A stretch of DNA of 64,000 nt from Phytophthora colocasiae (taxonomy: Eukaryota; Oomycota; Peronosporomycetes; Peronosporales; Peronosporaceae). The DNA is taken from assembly GCA_018806915.1 (NCBI GenBank), contig JAGKQI010000040.1, forward strand, positions 558,001 through 622,000, in the 5' to 3' direction. The notes under the pieces are model-generated. The model did no database searches. It saw only the letters and a list, made by a program, of their open reading frames with translations, and had not been told where the DNA came from. A program made the translations under genes and the position numbers. Below are positions 54,345 to 64,000 of this stretch, one piece after another; positions within the stretch are counted from its first letter, which is position 1, and each line of letters opens with the position of its first letter.

Positions 54345-55684
54345 TAGGAAGAGGCCACTGCCGATTTAGTTCCGGGAATTAAGTCGATCTCATGACGAAC
54401 GCCTCGGTCAGGAGGCAGGCCACTCGGTGGTTCCTTCGAGACAACGTCTCCATATTCCTTCAACAAGGAGTAGAAGGGATCCGAGGGATTCTTGAGGATC
54501 TCCGATCCACTCCTGGCGTTCAACGCCTTCTTGACTTCGGCCAAGACGGACTCGTCAACGAGGGACGACGAGTTTAACTCCTCCTCAGGTCGAACGATGA
54601 CCACCTCGGCGAGTTCGCCAGCCTTCAAGGCATCGCCAAAGTCGGCGAAGGACATCTCCTCTAGCTCAAGGAGCTTGTCAACACTTGGCAAGTCGTCCAG
54701 CAGGACACTGCCTTCGGCACTGCCGCCCACTCCATCAACCAGAGTGTATAGCTGCCCACAGCCCTCCGGTGCGTCGGCACTTGACGTCACGGATGACTCA
54801 GACGCAGAGCGTCTCGCCCGAAGGGCCTTACGACGTCTTCGCCTAGCCGAAGAGCGTCTACTCGACGGAGTACGTGCCGTCGCACAAGTCTCGGCCACAC
54901 CAGACCCAGTGTCGGAGCCACTCAGCGGAGTACGTGCCGCTGCACCATCTGTGACCGTAGCTGGTCTAATGTCCGAGACATTCAGCGATCGGCTTGGTCC
55001 ACGACCAGCATCGCTCGGCGGAGTACGTGCCGCTCCACAGGGATTACGTGGGTTCTGCCCACACGTTGACTCACTGTCAACCAGCGCTACGCGCTCAACA
55101 GGACTGCGGTCCTCGCTATCGGTGCTGTCCACTAACTCGGACACACCGACTTCCAGCATCAGAGCCGACTCGGCTCGATGCTCGCGCCAATAGCGCTTCT
55201 GCTTCCTAGCAGAGGTGGGTTCATGACTCGCCAAAGCTCCACTAGGAGAGAAGTGCGTAGCACCTAAGGTCTTCGACCTCCAGTCAATCCATGGCACGTG
55301 GCGCTCCAGCCACGCCATAACAAGGATGAGGTCGTACCTCGAATCCAGGTCCAAGACCAAGCAGCGTTCTACGCTGTCGAAGTCCAGGAACTTCAGCCGT
55401 AGGTCCATGGGGACCTTGGCTGCCGTGACACGGACGCCCGTCGCTAGACGGACAGTGACGGTGTCACCTCTTCGCGCTCGAAGCGCCTCAGCATATTGCT
55501 GACTACCCTCAACGGTGGAGCGTCTGACGTAGTTGCCAGACGCTCCTGAATCGATCAACACGATCCACGGCTTCTCGAAGCCCTTCACGTCCACATGGAC
55601 GACCAGCAAGCCCTGCTTGCTCACACGTTCCGTGTTCAAGAGCACGGAGCTCTTCGGGGCTGAGCCCCAGTGCCTCTCACGCAC
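54344..55684 (-). pseudogene. B2 protease and linker, protease intact
   Basis: A 446-codon frame with the aspartic protease motif VLIDSGASGNYV at about residue 42, then LDLDSRYDLILVMAWLERH, and the Ser/Arg/Glu-rich linker reaching RT. The linker is shorter than in B1 because a repeated segment around SGSDTGS is missing. It is separated from gag by a stop, so Gag-Pol would need read-through or frameshifting. Confidence 0.8.
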
Positions 55685-55722
55685 TGCAGAACTCAGTTCT
55701 TCCCCAGTAGACCGCCCCGCGT

Positions 55723-56694
55723 CTACTGGGAGCCGTCGTTTCCCTGGGCAGAGCCCGAAGCGGGACCCGCGGCAGGGTTGCGACCAGTCTGGCCGGCGCG
55801 CTCTTTGCGCAGAGGGCAGTTGGGCCTCAGGTGTGTGGGACTACCACACGTGTAGCACAGCCGAGTGCTCATACGCTGCACCGCAGCTCGTAGCTCGGCT
55901 ACTTCATCTTCAGCATAGCTGAGGTCCATGGGCTCGGGTCCCCCGGACCCTGTACTGTTAGCACCGACCCTCGACAACTTAAAGTTGTGTTCAGCATTCA
56001 ATGCCACGCTAACAGCGTCCTCGAAGGTGCGAGGATTCTGACGGAATGCCTCCGTCCTGGCCACGCCAGCTCTCAAACCTTCCATGAAGATAGTCACGGT
56101 GACCACCTCAGGTAGAGGATCGGCAGCCATGCCGGCAATGAGCGTGCGCAGCTCTTGGACATAGTCCACCAGGTCCTTCTTGCCCTGTCGGCAAGCAAGG
56201 AAGCGTGACCGCACGCGATACGCCTGGTTAGGTGGAGCAAACACTTGCGTAAGCTTAGCCTTAAGCTCACCCCAAGTGGGGAAGGCCATTTCTACAGACG
56301 TCCCAGCCGTCAAGGCCCATTCTCGCGCTCGACCTTCGAGCTTAGAGATGGCGAACGCCACGCGTTGGCCTTCCAACTGGAGCATAGCGGCCCCCATGGC
56401 CATTTCGACCTCTCGGGTCCACAATAGGAGGTTCTCTCCTTCGTGCCCGTGAAAGGTCTTCACGCTGAGCGTGACGGGCTTAGCTCTCGGAGCGGGATTA
56501 ACTCCTTTTACATTCCGCTGAATGTGCTCAACGAGAGCGTTCTCGTACGAGGCAAATGCCTCCAGGCGCGCGTTGACGGCCTCCGGCCCTTAAGACGCCA
56601 GGTGCGCCATACCTTCAGGGCCCATCAAGGACGTAAGCTTGTTAAGCGTGTCCCGCTGACTCGGAGTCAAGTGAGCGTATGCTTCTGGCTCCAT
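55723..56694 (-). pseudogene. B2 gag, early nonsense mutation
   Basis: The start ATG is at 56694. Codon 35 is TAA (56590-56592) where B1 has CAA. A downstream Met allows a 246-codon frame that holds the capsid domain and the zinc knuckle [14 protein letters not shown], ending [10 protein letters not shown]. The lesion is again C to T on the sense strand, at a different site from that of B1. Confidence 0.88.
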
Positions 56695-56751
56695 TCTCAC
56701 AGAGAAACAGTCTTCAACTCAGGAGTTGGATTGACTACAAGTGCTACCAGA

Positions 56752-57163
56752 TGCAGCGGGGCTGCGTAGGTGTGCACGGCACAGAGGAAGTTTGGTTGAC
56801 TCGTAGAGTCCTGCTTGCAAGGCACTGGCCTTCGGTTCTATACAAGAACCAAGTAGTCCACTATATACGGGACTCTCACAATCAGTGTCCCTATAATAAA
56901 GGAACTAACACTAATTATGTAAAATGCAAACTGATTTTTATTTATTTTATTGCCCTAATCCTGAATGTAACGGATTTAGTATCTAACATACTAAATCCTA
57001 ATCAAATGCAATGTGTGGCTCTGAGCTAACAGCCAGCAACTGGCTACATATGTGACGTGTGAGAAACACTATGTGTCGTACACGGATCTGTGACTTGTGA
57101 CCTGGATGGTGTATACCACACCTATTGTAGCCAAGGCGCGCAGCGCCGTGTAACCCCGTTACA
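56752..57163 (-). repeat. Outermost LTR (5') of the family-B composite
   Basis: 412 bp. It shares GAAGTTTGGTTG with the other outermost LTR at 34644 and is followed by GATCC (57164-57168). Confidence 0.9.
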
Positions 57164-57309
57164 GATCCGGGTCCATTCGTCAGCCGTCATTCGCGCAATC
57201 TGGGGTCATCAGCCGGTATCTTGCTACGCCAGAGGCCCCTGTCGCTTGATCCGACTCTCTCCGGGCCTGACATTGCCTTTCCCGGATTTCTTATTCACGC
57301 TTCACCACA
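57164..57309 (-). repeat. Remaining part of the A2 LTR
   Basis: It continues the A LTR sequence broken off at 34643 and ends CACCACA. The first five bases, GATCC, are the duplicated target. Confidence 0.85.
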
Positions 57310-57434
57310 TCCTCCCCCAGCCTGCAAGTTGGTCCGTCTCGGTCCACTTCAGGTCTCATTCTCCAATCTTCTGTCCAAGACACAAGTGACCCAACAGTAC
57401 CTCGACCACCATCACCCGACCTTCTCCGGTTTCC

Positions 57435-59266
57435 ATGAGTCAACAAGGAAGTGATCCTGGGAGAGACTATCTGCCCACTCCTCCCGACTCCCCAAGATCT
57501 CCTGACGGTCCGCCATCTCCCCACTCTGACATCTCGCGACGTTCGTCGGGTCCGGCTCCAGACCCAGCGCGCCCGCTTCCATCCGACGAGACCGGGCCTT
57601 TGCCGGGCGACCCAGGGCGGGATCGCCTGGTGCACGAACGCGATCAGCTGCGTCGTGACGTCATGGAACTTCGGGCTCATGTTGACGCCATGGAGCGGTT
57701 CCGGGCGGATCAACAGGACGAAATCGCTCGCCTGGAGCACGAGATCGCAGCCTTCGCGGAGGAAGCCTCTGATCTCGATGGATTGCGCGTGCAGGTTCAC
57801 CAGCTCCGATCGGAACGCGACGAGTTCGCGCGGCGTCTCAACTCTGCTCAGGCAGACCTAGATCGAGCCACAGAGGACCGGGATCGTCTGACCGAAGAGG
57901 TGGAACAAGCCACCAACGAGATCCAGGATCTCCAGGCGGAAGCCCGGATCCATGCTTGCGATCTGGCTGAGGCGAAGCAAGACTCCATCACTGCCAAGGC
58001 CAGCTACAACCGGATCTCGGCTGATCTTGCACATCTCCAACTGGATTCCAGCCCCACGCCTTCGACAGGGGCTCCCACCCGATTGGCCCTGGCTGAGCGA
58101 GATCGAGCCTTGGCGGACTCCGCCCGAGCGATCGCTTCCCTGACCAGTATCGCTGGTGAACGTGACCTAGCCACCGATCAACTCGCCCACGCTAACTCCG
58201 AACTGAACCGAGTCACTTCGGAGCGGGATCGCCTACTCGTGGAACGAGACCAAGCGTTCGCAGATCGTGACAGAGCACAGGCGGATCTCAGCGCCGAGCG
58301 ACAACGATCCACTCGTCTAGGTGCGCATATAGTCTAGATCCCCCTCCACCTGACCATGATCACTCATATTCTGTTTGTTGTAGAGGATGATCTGATCGGT
58401 ACCCATGCCGAAGTGCAGGAGTTGGAAGCGAATCTTCAAGCGTTGCAGGAGAATTACGATCAGGCAGAAGATAACGTATGGGCGACTACCAACGTCCTGA
58501 CCGAAATGGTTTCTCGACTCCGCGCCGCTCAAGATGAACGGGGGGTCAAACGCGCTCTCAGTCCGCCCCCATCTCCTGCTACATCGCCTCCGCACAAGGC
58601 TTCGCGGACGGAGCCTTCCCCGACCGATCACGATGCGGCTACACCTGACGTTCCCGCTGGGGACCAACCTGGTGGCCAGGCCCAGGCGACCGAGCTCGAA
58701 GAAAAGCACGAGGAGGGCCCAGACCCCTTCGATCTGGGTCCTGAACCCGTGATCCCGACTGAGCCGGATGCGGAGGAGACAGATCGCACCCAGGCCACCT
58801 CGCAAGTGACCGTAGAAGCATCTCCCCCAAAGAAAGGTGGCTCGAATCAGTCCAAACGCAAACCCGATCCGGAGCATGACGATGACGAAGAGGATTCTGG
58901 CGCTGGATCCGACGACGCTCTCCGGACTATGATACTCCGATCGCTGTCGTGGCACCGCCGGCATGGAAATCCTCCTCCGACATCCGGCGATCAAGGGGGC
59001 CCCACTCCTCCGACGCCTCCTCCTCCGGCATCCGGTGATCAAGGGAGGTCCGCTCCTCAGACGCCTCCTGCGCAGCCAACACCTCCGGGGGGTGGTTCTC
59101 CACAGACCCCGATCACCTCTCCTCAGGGATCCCCGAGGGGTAGTCCGGCTGGCGGGAGCCCCCCCGGCGGGGGATCTCTGGGTGGCGGCTCTCCCGGTGG
59201 CTCGCCGCGCCCCCAGCTACACCCTCCTCTGTTCGCGATCCGCTCGTCCATTCCTGGGTATGCGAA
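57435..59266 (+). pseudogene. Antisense gene of A2, cut off by an LTR at 59267
   Basis: This is the best preserved N-terminal part of the family-A antisense protein. Exon 1 (57435-58320) encodes 295 residues: a Pro/Ser-rich start (MSQQGSDPGRDYLPTPPDS), then an almost unbroken coiled coil (LRSERDEFARRLNSAQADLD, AEARIHACDLAEAKQDSITA). The intron is 58321-58383. Exon 2 continues EDDLIGTHAEVQELEANLQ, an acidic/basic linker (KGGSNQSKRKPDPEHDDDEE) and a Pro/Gly-rich stretch, ending at IPGYANV where the next LTR begins. No frameshift is seen in the 1.8 kb, against several in A1 and A3. The C-terminal domain is missing from the window. Confidence 0.8.
58321..58383 (+). other. 63-nt GT-AG intron in the A2 antisense gene
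   Basis: It starts GTGCGCATATAG, holds CACCTGACC and ends TTTGTTGTAG. It contains a stop in the upstream phase; removal joins STRL to EDDLIG in frame. Confidence 0.7.
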
Positions 59267-60654
59267 TGTGGTGGAGCGGATCTGGCCAAAATCTGGTTGA
59301 GGCCGATCGCGATCGCCACTTGCGCCCAGACACCGACTAACGGAGGGGGTCCCCCGATGATCCGTGATCTTGCTGCGTGTAGTGTTCACCTTGTGTACCC
59401 GTCGGTAGGGGGGTTACGCTCTTCCAGGTGACTTCTGAAGATGTCTTGGGACGAGAAGAATGTCTTGGGTGACGTAGGGGGTGTGAGATAGCGTGGGAAT
59501 ACTTCACTCTACCTCGGAGGGGTTGATCCGGGTCACAGGCGAGTTCTCGAGCCTTGATCCGGTCACCTGGTCTTCGATCCAGGTCTTCCAAAGGTCCAAT
59601 GTTGGGGATCTGATCCCTTCCTTTACGATGCTTGCCGCTTCCTATAGCGGGTGTCTTGATGGGTTGAGAGTCGACGAGATCGTCAGGCCAAGCAGCCAAT
59701 TCCTTCCGATCCGTTGTTCGCACGTAAAGGATAGATCACTAGATAGGGTAAAACCGGCCAATGTATTATCCAGAATTAACCTCTATGCTAGATCTCTTCT
59801 CCTTACCTTCTTGATGCCGGGGGGCCAATGTAATTCCCAGTTCCGGTCTTGAACGAAGGCACTTGTGATGTCCAGAGCAAATTCGATTCTGTTTATGGTT
59901 ATTCCTATGTCTACTAGCCCCATCCTCATCTGCTATCCTACGATTACCTGACATCCGGCTACACAGCTGCCCTTCCGATCTTCGATCTTGATCTCACCTA
60001 ACCCCTGATCGCGATCTCGATCTGCCGATCTGGCGATCTCGATCTGCCGATCTGGCGATCAGCCGATCTGGCGATCTGGCGATCAGGCGATCTGGCGATC
60101 AGTCGATCAGCCGATCTCGATCAACCATCTCGGTCATCGATCTTGGTCCACCGTCTTGAACAATGATCCCGATCAGCAGCCTTCATACTTGATCTCGCGT
60201 GCCTGCGTCGTCGACATTCCAGGTCTTGAGCTTCCCAGACTTGATCACCACTCCCCACGCGACTAACACTGCCATCAGGTCCCCTCGGCAGCATCTCACG
60301 GTTATGTTGTCACCGGCCCACCATAGATCACACCGATCCCGACCCTCTGCCGCCTTGATCTCCTTCTCATGCGACCTCAGGCAAGGCGCCTTTTTCTCCT
60401 CCGACCCTGAGCCGCCACGCGGGACCGCACGACGGGTTCTCCAATCACTTAGTCTCACTTGACCAAGACGCCATCCATTCATCGCTGGCGAGATCCAGAC
60501 GAACATCGATCTGGATCCATTCGTCAGCCATCGTTCGCGCAATCTGGGGTCATCAACTGACATCTTGCTTCGCCAGAGGCCCCTGTCGCTTGATCCGACT
60601 CTCTTAGGGCCTGACGTTGCCTTTTCTCGGATTTCTTATTCGCGCTTCACCACA
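59267..60654 (-). repeat. LTR between A2 and A3 (3' LTR of A3, 1388 bp)
   Basis: It begins TGTGGTGG and ends CACCACA, a full A LTR in reverse orientation without the 191-bp tandem of A1. It starts directly after the truncated A2 antisense gene, following TATGCGAA. Confidence 0.9.
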
Positions 60655-60780
60655 TCCGCCCCCAGCCTGCAAGTTGGTCCGTCTCGGTCCACTTCAGGTC
60701 TCATTCTCCAATCTTCAGCCCAAGGCACAAGTCACCCCGACAACACTTCGACCACCACCAACGGATCCCTTCCAGTCTCC

Positions 60781-63362
60781 ATGAGCCAGCAAGGAAGTGA
60801 TCCCGGGAGCGATTATTTGCCTACACCTCCCGATTCCCCAAGATCCCCCGACAGTCCGCTATCTCCCCATTCCGACATCTCGCGACGTTCGTCGGGTCCG
60901 GCTCCAGACCACGCACGCCCGCTCTCATCCGATGAGGCTGGGCCGATGCCGGGCAGTCCAGGGTGGGATCGCCTGGTGCGCGAACGTGATCAACTAAGTC
61001 GTGAAGCCATGGAACTTCGGGCGCATGTCGACGCCATGGAGCGGTTCCGGGCAGACCAGCAGGGCGAGATTGCGCGTCTGGAGCGCGAGATCGCTGATCT
61101 CGCGGAGGAAGCCTCTGATCTCGATGGATTGCGTATGCAGGTTCACCAGCTCCGATCGGAACGCGACGAGTTCGCGCGGCGTCTCAACTCTGCCCAGGCA
61201 GACCTAGATCGAGCTACAGAGGACAGGGATCGTCTGACCGAAGAGGTGGAACAAGCCACCAACGAGATCCAGGATCTCCAGGCGGAAGCCCGGATCCATG
61301 CTTGCGATCTGGCTGAGGCGAAGCAAGACTCCATCACTGCCAAGGCCAGCTACAACCGGATCTCGGCTGATCTTGCACATCTCCAACTGGATTCCAGCCC
61401 CACGCCTTCGACAGGGGCTCCCACCCGATTGGCCCTGGCTGAGCGAGATCGAGCCTTGGCGGACTCCGCCCGAGCGATCGCTTCCTGACCAGTATCGCTG
61501 GTGAACGTGACCCCGCCACCGATCAACTCGCCCACGCTAACTCCGAACTGAACCGAGTCACTTCGGAGCGGGATCGCCTACTCGTGGAACGAGACCAAGC
61601 GTTCGCAGATCGTGACAGAGCACAGGCGGATCTCAGCGCCGAGCGACAACGATCCACTCGTCTAGGTGCGCATATAGTCTAGATCCCCTCCACCTGACCA
61701 TGATCACTCATATTCTGTTTGTCGTAGAGGATGATCTGATCGGTACCCATGCCGAAGTGCAGGAGTTAGAAGCGAGTCTTCAGGCATTGCAGGAGAACTA
61801 CGATCAGGCAGAAGGTGACGTAATGGCGACCACCAACGTCCTGACCGAAATGGTGTCTCGGCTCCGCGCTGCTCAAGATGAACGGGGGGTCAAACGTGCT
61901 CTCAGTCCGCCCCATCTCCTGCTACCTCGCCCCCGCACAAGACCTCGCGGACGGAGCCTCCCCGGCCGATCACGACGCGGCCCCACCTGATGTTCCCGCT
62001 GGAGACCAACCCGGTGGCCAGGCCCAGGCGACCGAGCTCGAAGAAAAGCACGAGGAAAGCCCAGACCCCTTCGATCTGGGTCCTGAACCCGCGATCCCGA
62101 CTGGGCCGGATGCGGAGGAAGCAGATCGCACCCAGGCCACCTCGCAAGTGACCGTGGAAGCACCTTCCCCGAAGAAGGGTGGCTCGGATCGGTCCAAACG
62201 TAAACCCGATCCAGAGCATGACGATGACGCGGAGGATTCTGGCGCTGGATCCGACGACGCTCTTCGGGCTACGATACTCCGATCGCTGTCGTGGCACCGC
62301 CGGCATGGAAATCCTCCTCCAGCATCCGGTGATCAAGGGGGGCCTGCTCCATCGACGCCTCCGGCGCAGCCGACACCTCCGGGCGGCAGTTCCCCACAGA
62401 CTCCGATCACTTCTCCTCAGGGTCCCTGAGGGGTAGTCCAGCTGGCGGGAGCCCTCCCGGTGGGGATCTCCGGGTGGCGGCTCTCCCGGCGGCTCGCCAC
62501 GCCCCCAGCTGCACCCTCCCCTGTTCGCGATCAGCTCGTCTATTCCCGGGTATGCGAACGTCCGGCAGTTTGCGGCTGGTGATGTCTTCCCGTGGGATCC
62601 GATGTTCGTCGGAACTTTGGCGATCGTCGGTATGATCCTCTCCACATTGTCCAAGAGGCTGCTGCTACCTCCCGGATTCCTCTACCCCGCGAGATCACCG
62701 GCTAATCGCCCTTCCCGAGCCGGGGTCGGTTGGTTGGCTAGCCTGATCACTGGGCCCAACGTGCAGGCCCTACTTGCTACCCGACCTTGGGAGGTGCTCC
62801 GCAACCGACCGGCCCCCCTCACCTTCGATCTCGGTCTACATCGTCGTGCTGGAACCATGCTGGGGCAGATCGCGGATGCCTACGCCGCCTTCGAGTCAGA
62901 TCACCTGCAGGCCTACTGGGAATCGACCCATTATCTCGAGATCACGAAGGCGATGTATGAAGCTGATCCTGATCTCCGTCGGTATTACCTCGAGCGTCGG
63001 CAACGGCGTAGCCGTACCGGAGAACGTTGGCGGCTGCTGTTGGGACGATTCCTGCCCATGATGAGGGCGATGTGGGCGGACATCGATCTTCTGCTCGATC
63101 CCTACTTCCTGCACTTCCCTACTATCCGTGATCGGGTATACTGGTACCCCGGATCGGCCTCCCGAATGGCTAACCTGGCCCAGCCGACTCTGAACCGACC
63201 GGAGCCCACCGATCTGATCTCTGCGTTGGCAGAATGCGATCAGGAGGACCTTGGCGCAACCATTACCGCGATCGGCCGGCAGATCACCCGTCCCGGCAGA
63301 TCCCACGGCTCGAAAACAAGTTTAACCCGCCTGCTCCACCTACACCTCCTGGGACTCCCTGA
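60781..63362 (+). pseudogene. Antisense gene of A3, frameshifted
   Basis: It starts with ATG 60781 (MSQQGSDPGSDYLPTPPDS); the frame is open back into the LTR. The coiled coil runs to ARAIAS at 61488, where one C is missing relative to A2. The intron is 61666-61727. Exon 2 opens EDDLIGTHAEVQELEASLQ, then loses frame near 61915, regains it, and meets a stop near 62429 by a missing G. The C-terminal domain follows from about 62560 (FPWDPMFVGTLAIVGMIL, DLGLHRRAGTMLGQIADAYA, LRRYYLERRQRR, YWYPGSASRMANLAQPTL). One more lost C near 63250 shifts the last 40 codons; the original stop is at 63360-63362. Together A2 and A3 give the full domain order. Confidence 0.78.
61666..61727 (+). other. 62-nt GT-AG intron in the A3 antisense gene
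   Basis: Same boundaries as in A1 and A2 (GTGCGCATATAG to TTTGTCGTAG), one C shorter in the middle. Length variation inside the intron does not affect the spliced frame. Confidence 0.7.
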
Positions 63363-63738
63363 TCGCGCGATCTCGACCAGTCCGGAGGTGATCAGCCGAA
63401 CCTGGAGTCGATCAGCACGCTTACATATTCTTTATCACGATCCGGTGCCTCGCCACGCGAGATCCCGACTCCAGCCTAGCCTGTTTTCAATTCCACGTAA
63501 TTTTCCAACTTCAAAGATCAGCGTTCTTCTCCATACTTACTCCACAGTTTCGATCCCCATTCAACATCTTCAAAATATCCACACCTTCCATCCGACCACT
63601 CCGGTTTCACATGCATATACAAGAAAAATATAAAATCTCCACGAAAAATAAAAAATCTCCACATCCGATCCAGATAGACATCCAGATCTGCATCCGCGAT
63701 CTCGGCGTTGTGACCTGGTCACACCGCCCTCTTCGCGT

Positions 63739-64000
63739 CTACACCTCTTCGTGCGACTGCATCACGCCAAACCGATTTCGGTTAGCATGATCACGTAGGA
63801 ACGCGCTCAATATGGCTCCACAGTTAAGATCAGCTTCATCGACCCAAGTCGGTTCATCATAACCGACCCAGTGCACCAGGAATTCACGATAGATCCGGCT
63901 GTAGCGAGTTCGTTTCCCACTTCGCATATCCGAGATTCGTTCGACCTCGTACTCATCGGCATCCAGATCTGGGACCCAACTGTCCTCCGGAAGGAGGATC
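63739..64000 (-). CDS. Chromodomain end of A3 pol (partial)
   Basis: The minus-strand frame from the window edge includes DADEYEVERISDMRSG, REFLVHWVGYDEPTWVDE and ends FGVMQSHEEV. It matches the A1 chromodomain with a few substitutions (TWVDE for TYVDE). It is the C-terminus of the integrase polyprotein; upstream parts are outside the window. Confidence 0.85.
   Translation of the reverse strand, partial: ILLPEDSWVPDLDADEYEVERISDMRSGKRTRYSRIYREFLVHWVGYDEPTWVDEADLNCGAILSAFLRDHANRNRFGVMQSHEEV

Larger units (their letters stand above)
34644..57163 (-). mobile_element. 22.5-kb family-B Gypsy composite: nine-unit array plus elements B1 and B2
   Basis: In element orientation the order is LTR (56752-57163), B2, shared LTR (49837-50248), B1, LTR (42445-42855), then nine units of partial 3' end plus LTR, ending at 34644. 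It contains twelve LTRs in all, each about 412 bp, starting TGTAACGGGG and ending CTGCA in element orientation. The whole block is bounded by one 5-bp duplication, GATCC. The outermost two LTRs share a variant (GAAGTTTGGTTG) that the internal ones lack (GAAGTTGGGTTG). Confidence 0.85.
60655..64000 (-). mobile_element. Element A3 (family A), 3' part; continues beyond the window
   Basis: The LTR at 59267-60654, antisense gene and chromodomain end of pol are in the same order as in A1, reversed. The rest of pol and the other LTR lie outside the window. Confidence 0.85.

Noticed and set aside
57435..58320. Antisense coiled coil as a kinesin, SMC or tropomyosin-like host gene
   Set aside because: It occurs in three copies in fixed position inside family-A elements next to an LTR, so it belongs to the element; the coil alone does not support a host family.

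Overview
The window looks like a repeat-dense, gene-poor stretch of an oomycete genome, most likely Phytophthora or a close relative. The evidence is three secreted family-3 pectate lyase genes, a folate-biopterin transporter, a cytochrome P450 remnant, a 16-nt oomycete-type initiator in front of two pectate lyases, and a 62-63 nt GT-AG intron. The assignment rests on family knowledge, not on a database search. I see no tRNA, rRNA or CRISPR.

Layout. (1) 1-2134: host DNA with a frameshifted folate-biopterin transporter. (2) 2171-3940 and 24558-26297: an inverted pair of arms of about 1.75 kb, each with a near-identical pectate lyase gene; a third, diverged pectate lyase follows at 26377-27564. 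(3) 3941-24557, between the arms: a DIRS-like tyrosine-recombinase retroelement on the minus strand, split inside its RT-RNase H frame by a 14.6-kb Ty3/Gypsy element (A1, 6017-20610, 4-bp duplication GAAG). (4) 27565-33200: degraded host and element remnants: a P450 pseudogene with a hAT-like insertion, a copia RNase H piece and a Gypsy gag remnant. (5) 33205-64000: two more family-A copies (A2, A3) in reverse orientation. The first A2 LTR is split by a 22.5-kb family-B composite (34644-57163): nine tandem units of LTR plus about 456 bp, then two near-complete elements (B1, B2) sharing one LTR. The whole composite is flanked by one 5-bp duplication, GATCC.

The most interesting point is that both Gypsy families, which differ in sequence, LTR and domain content, carry a long extra ORF on the strand opposite gag-pol. 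It lies between the integrase end and the 3' LTR, and runs from the LTR side towards pol. In family A this antisense gene encodes a coiled-coil protein and has a short GT-AG intron, in antisense polarity, at the same place in all three copies. In family B the antisense frame overlaps the pol chromodomain head-on. Family A also has a second, archaeal/plant-type RNase H after a primary RNase H that has lost catalytic residues, and is about eightfold enriched in GATC. Extra RNase H and antisense ORFs are known in plant Tat-lineage elements and, for the RNase H, in oomycete Gypsy groups; the antisense spliced gene here may be undescribed.

Nearly every element frame carries frameshifts. Some could be assembly indels (homopolymer differences are common), so 'pseudogene' calls are conditional on the sequence being correct.
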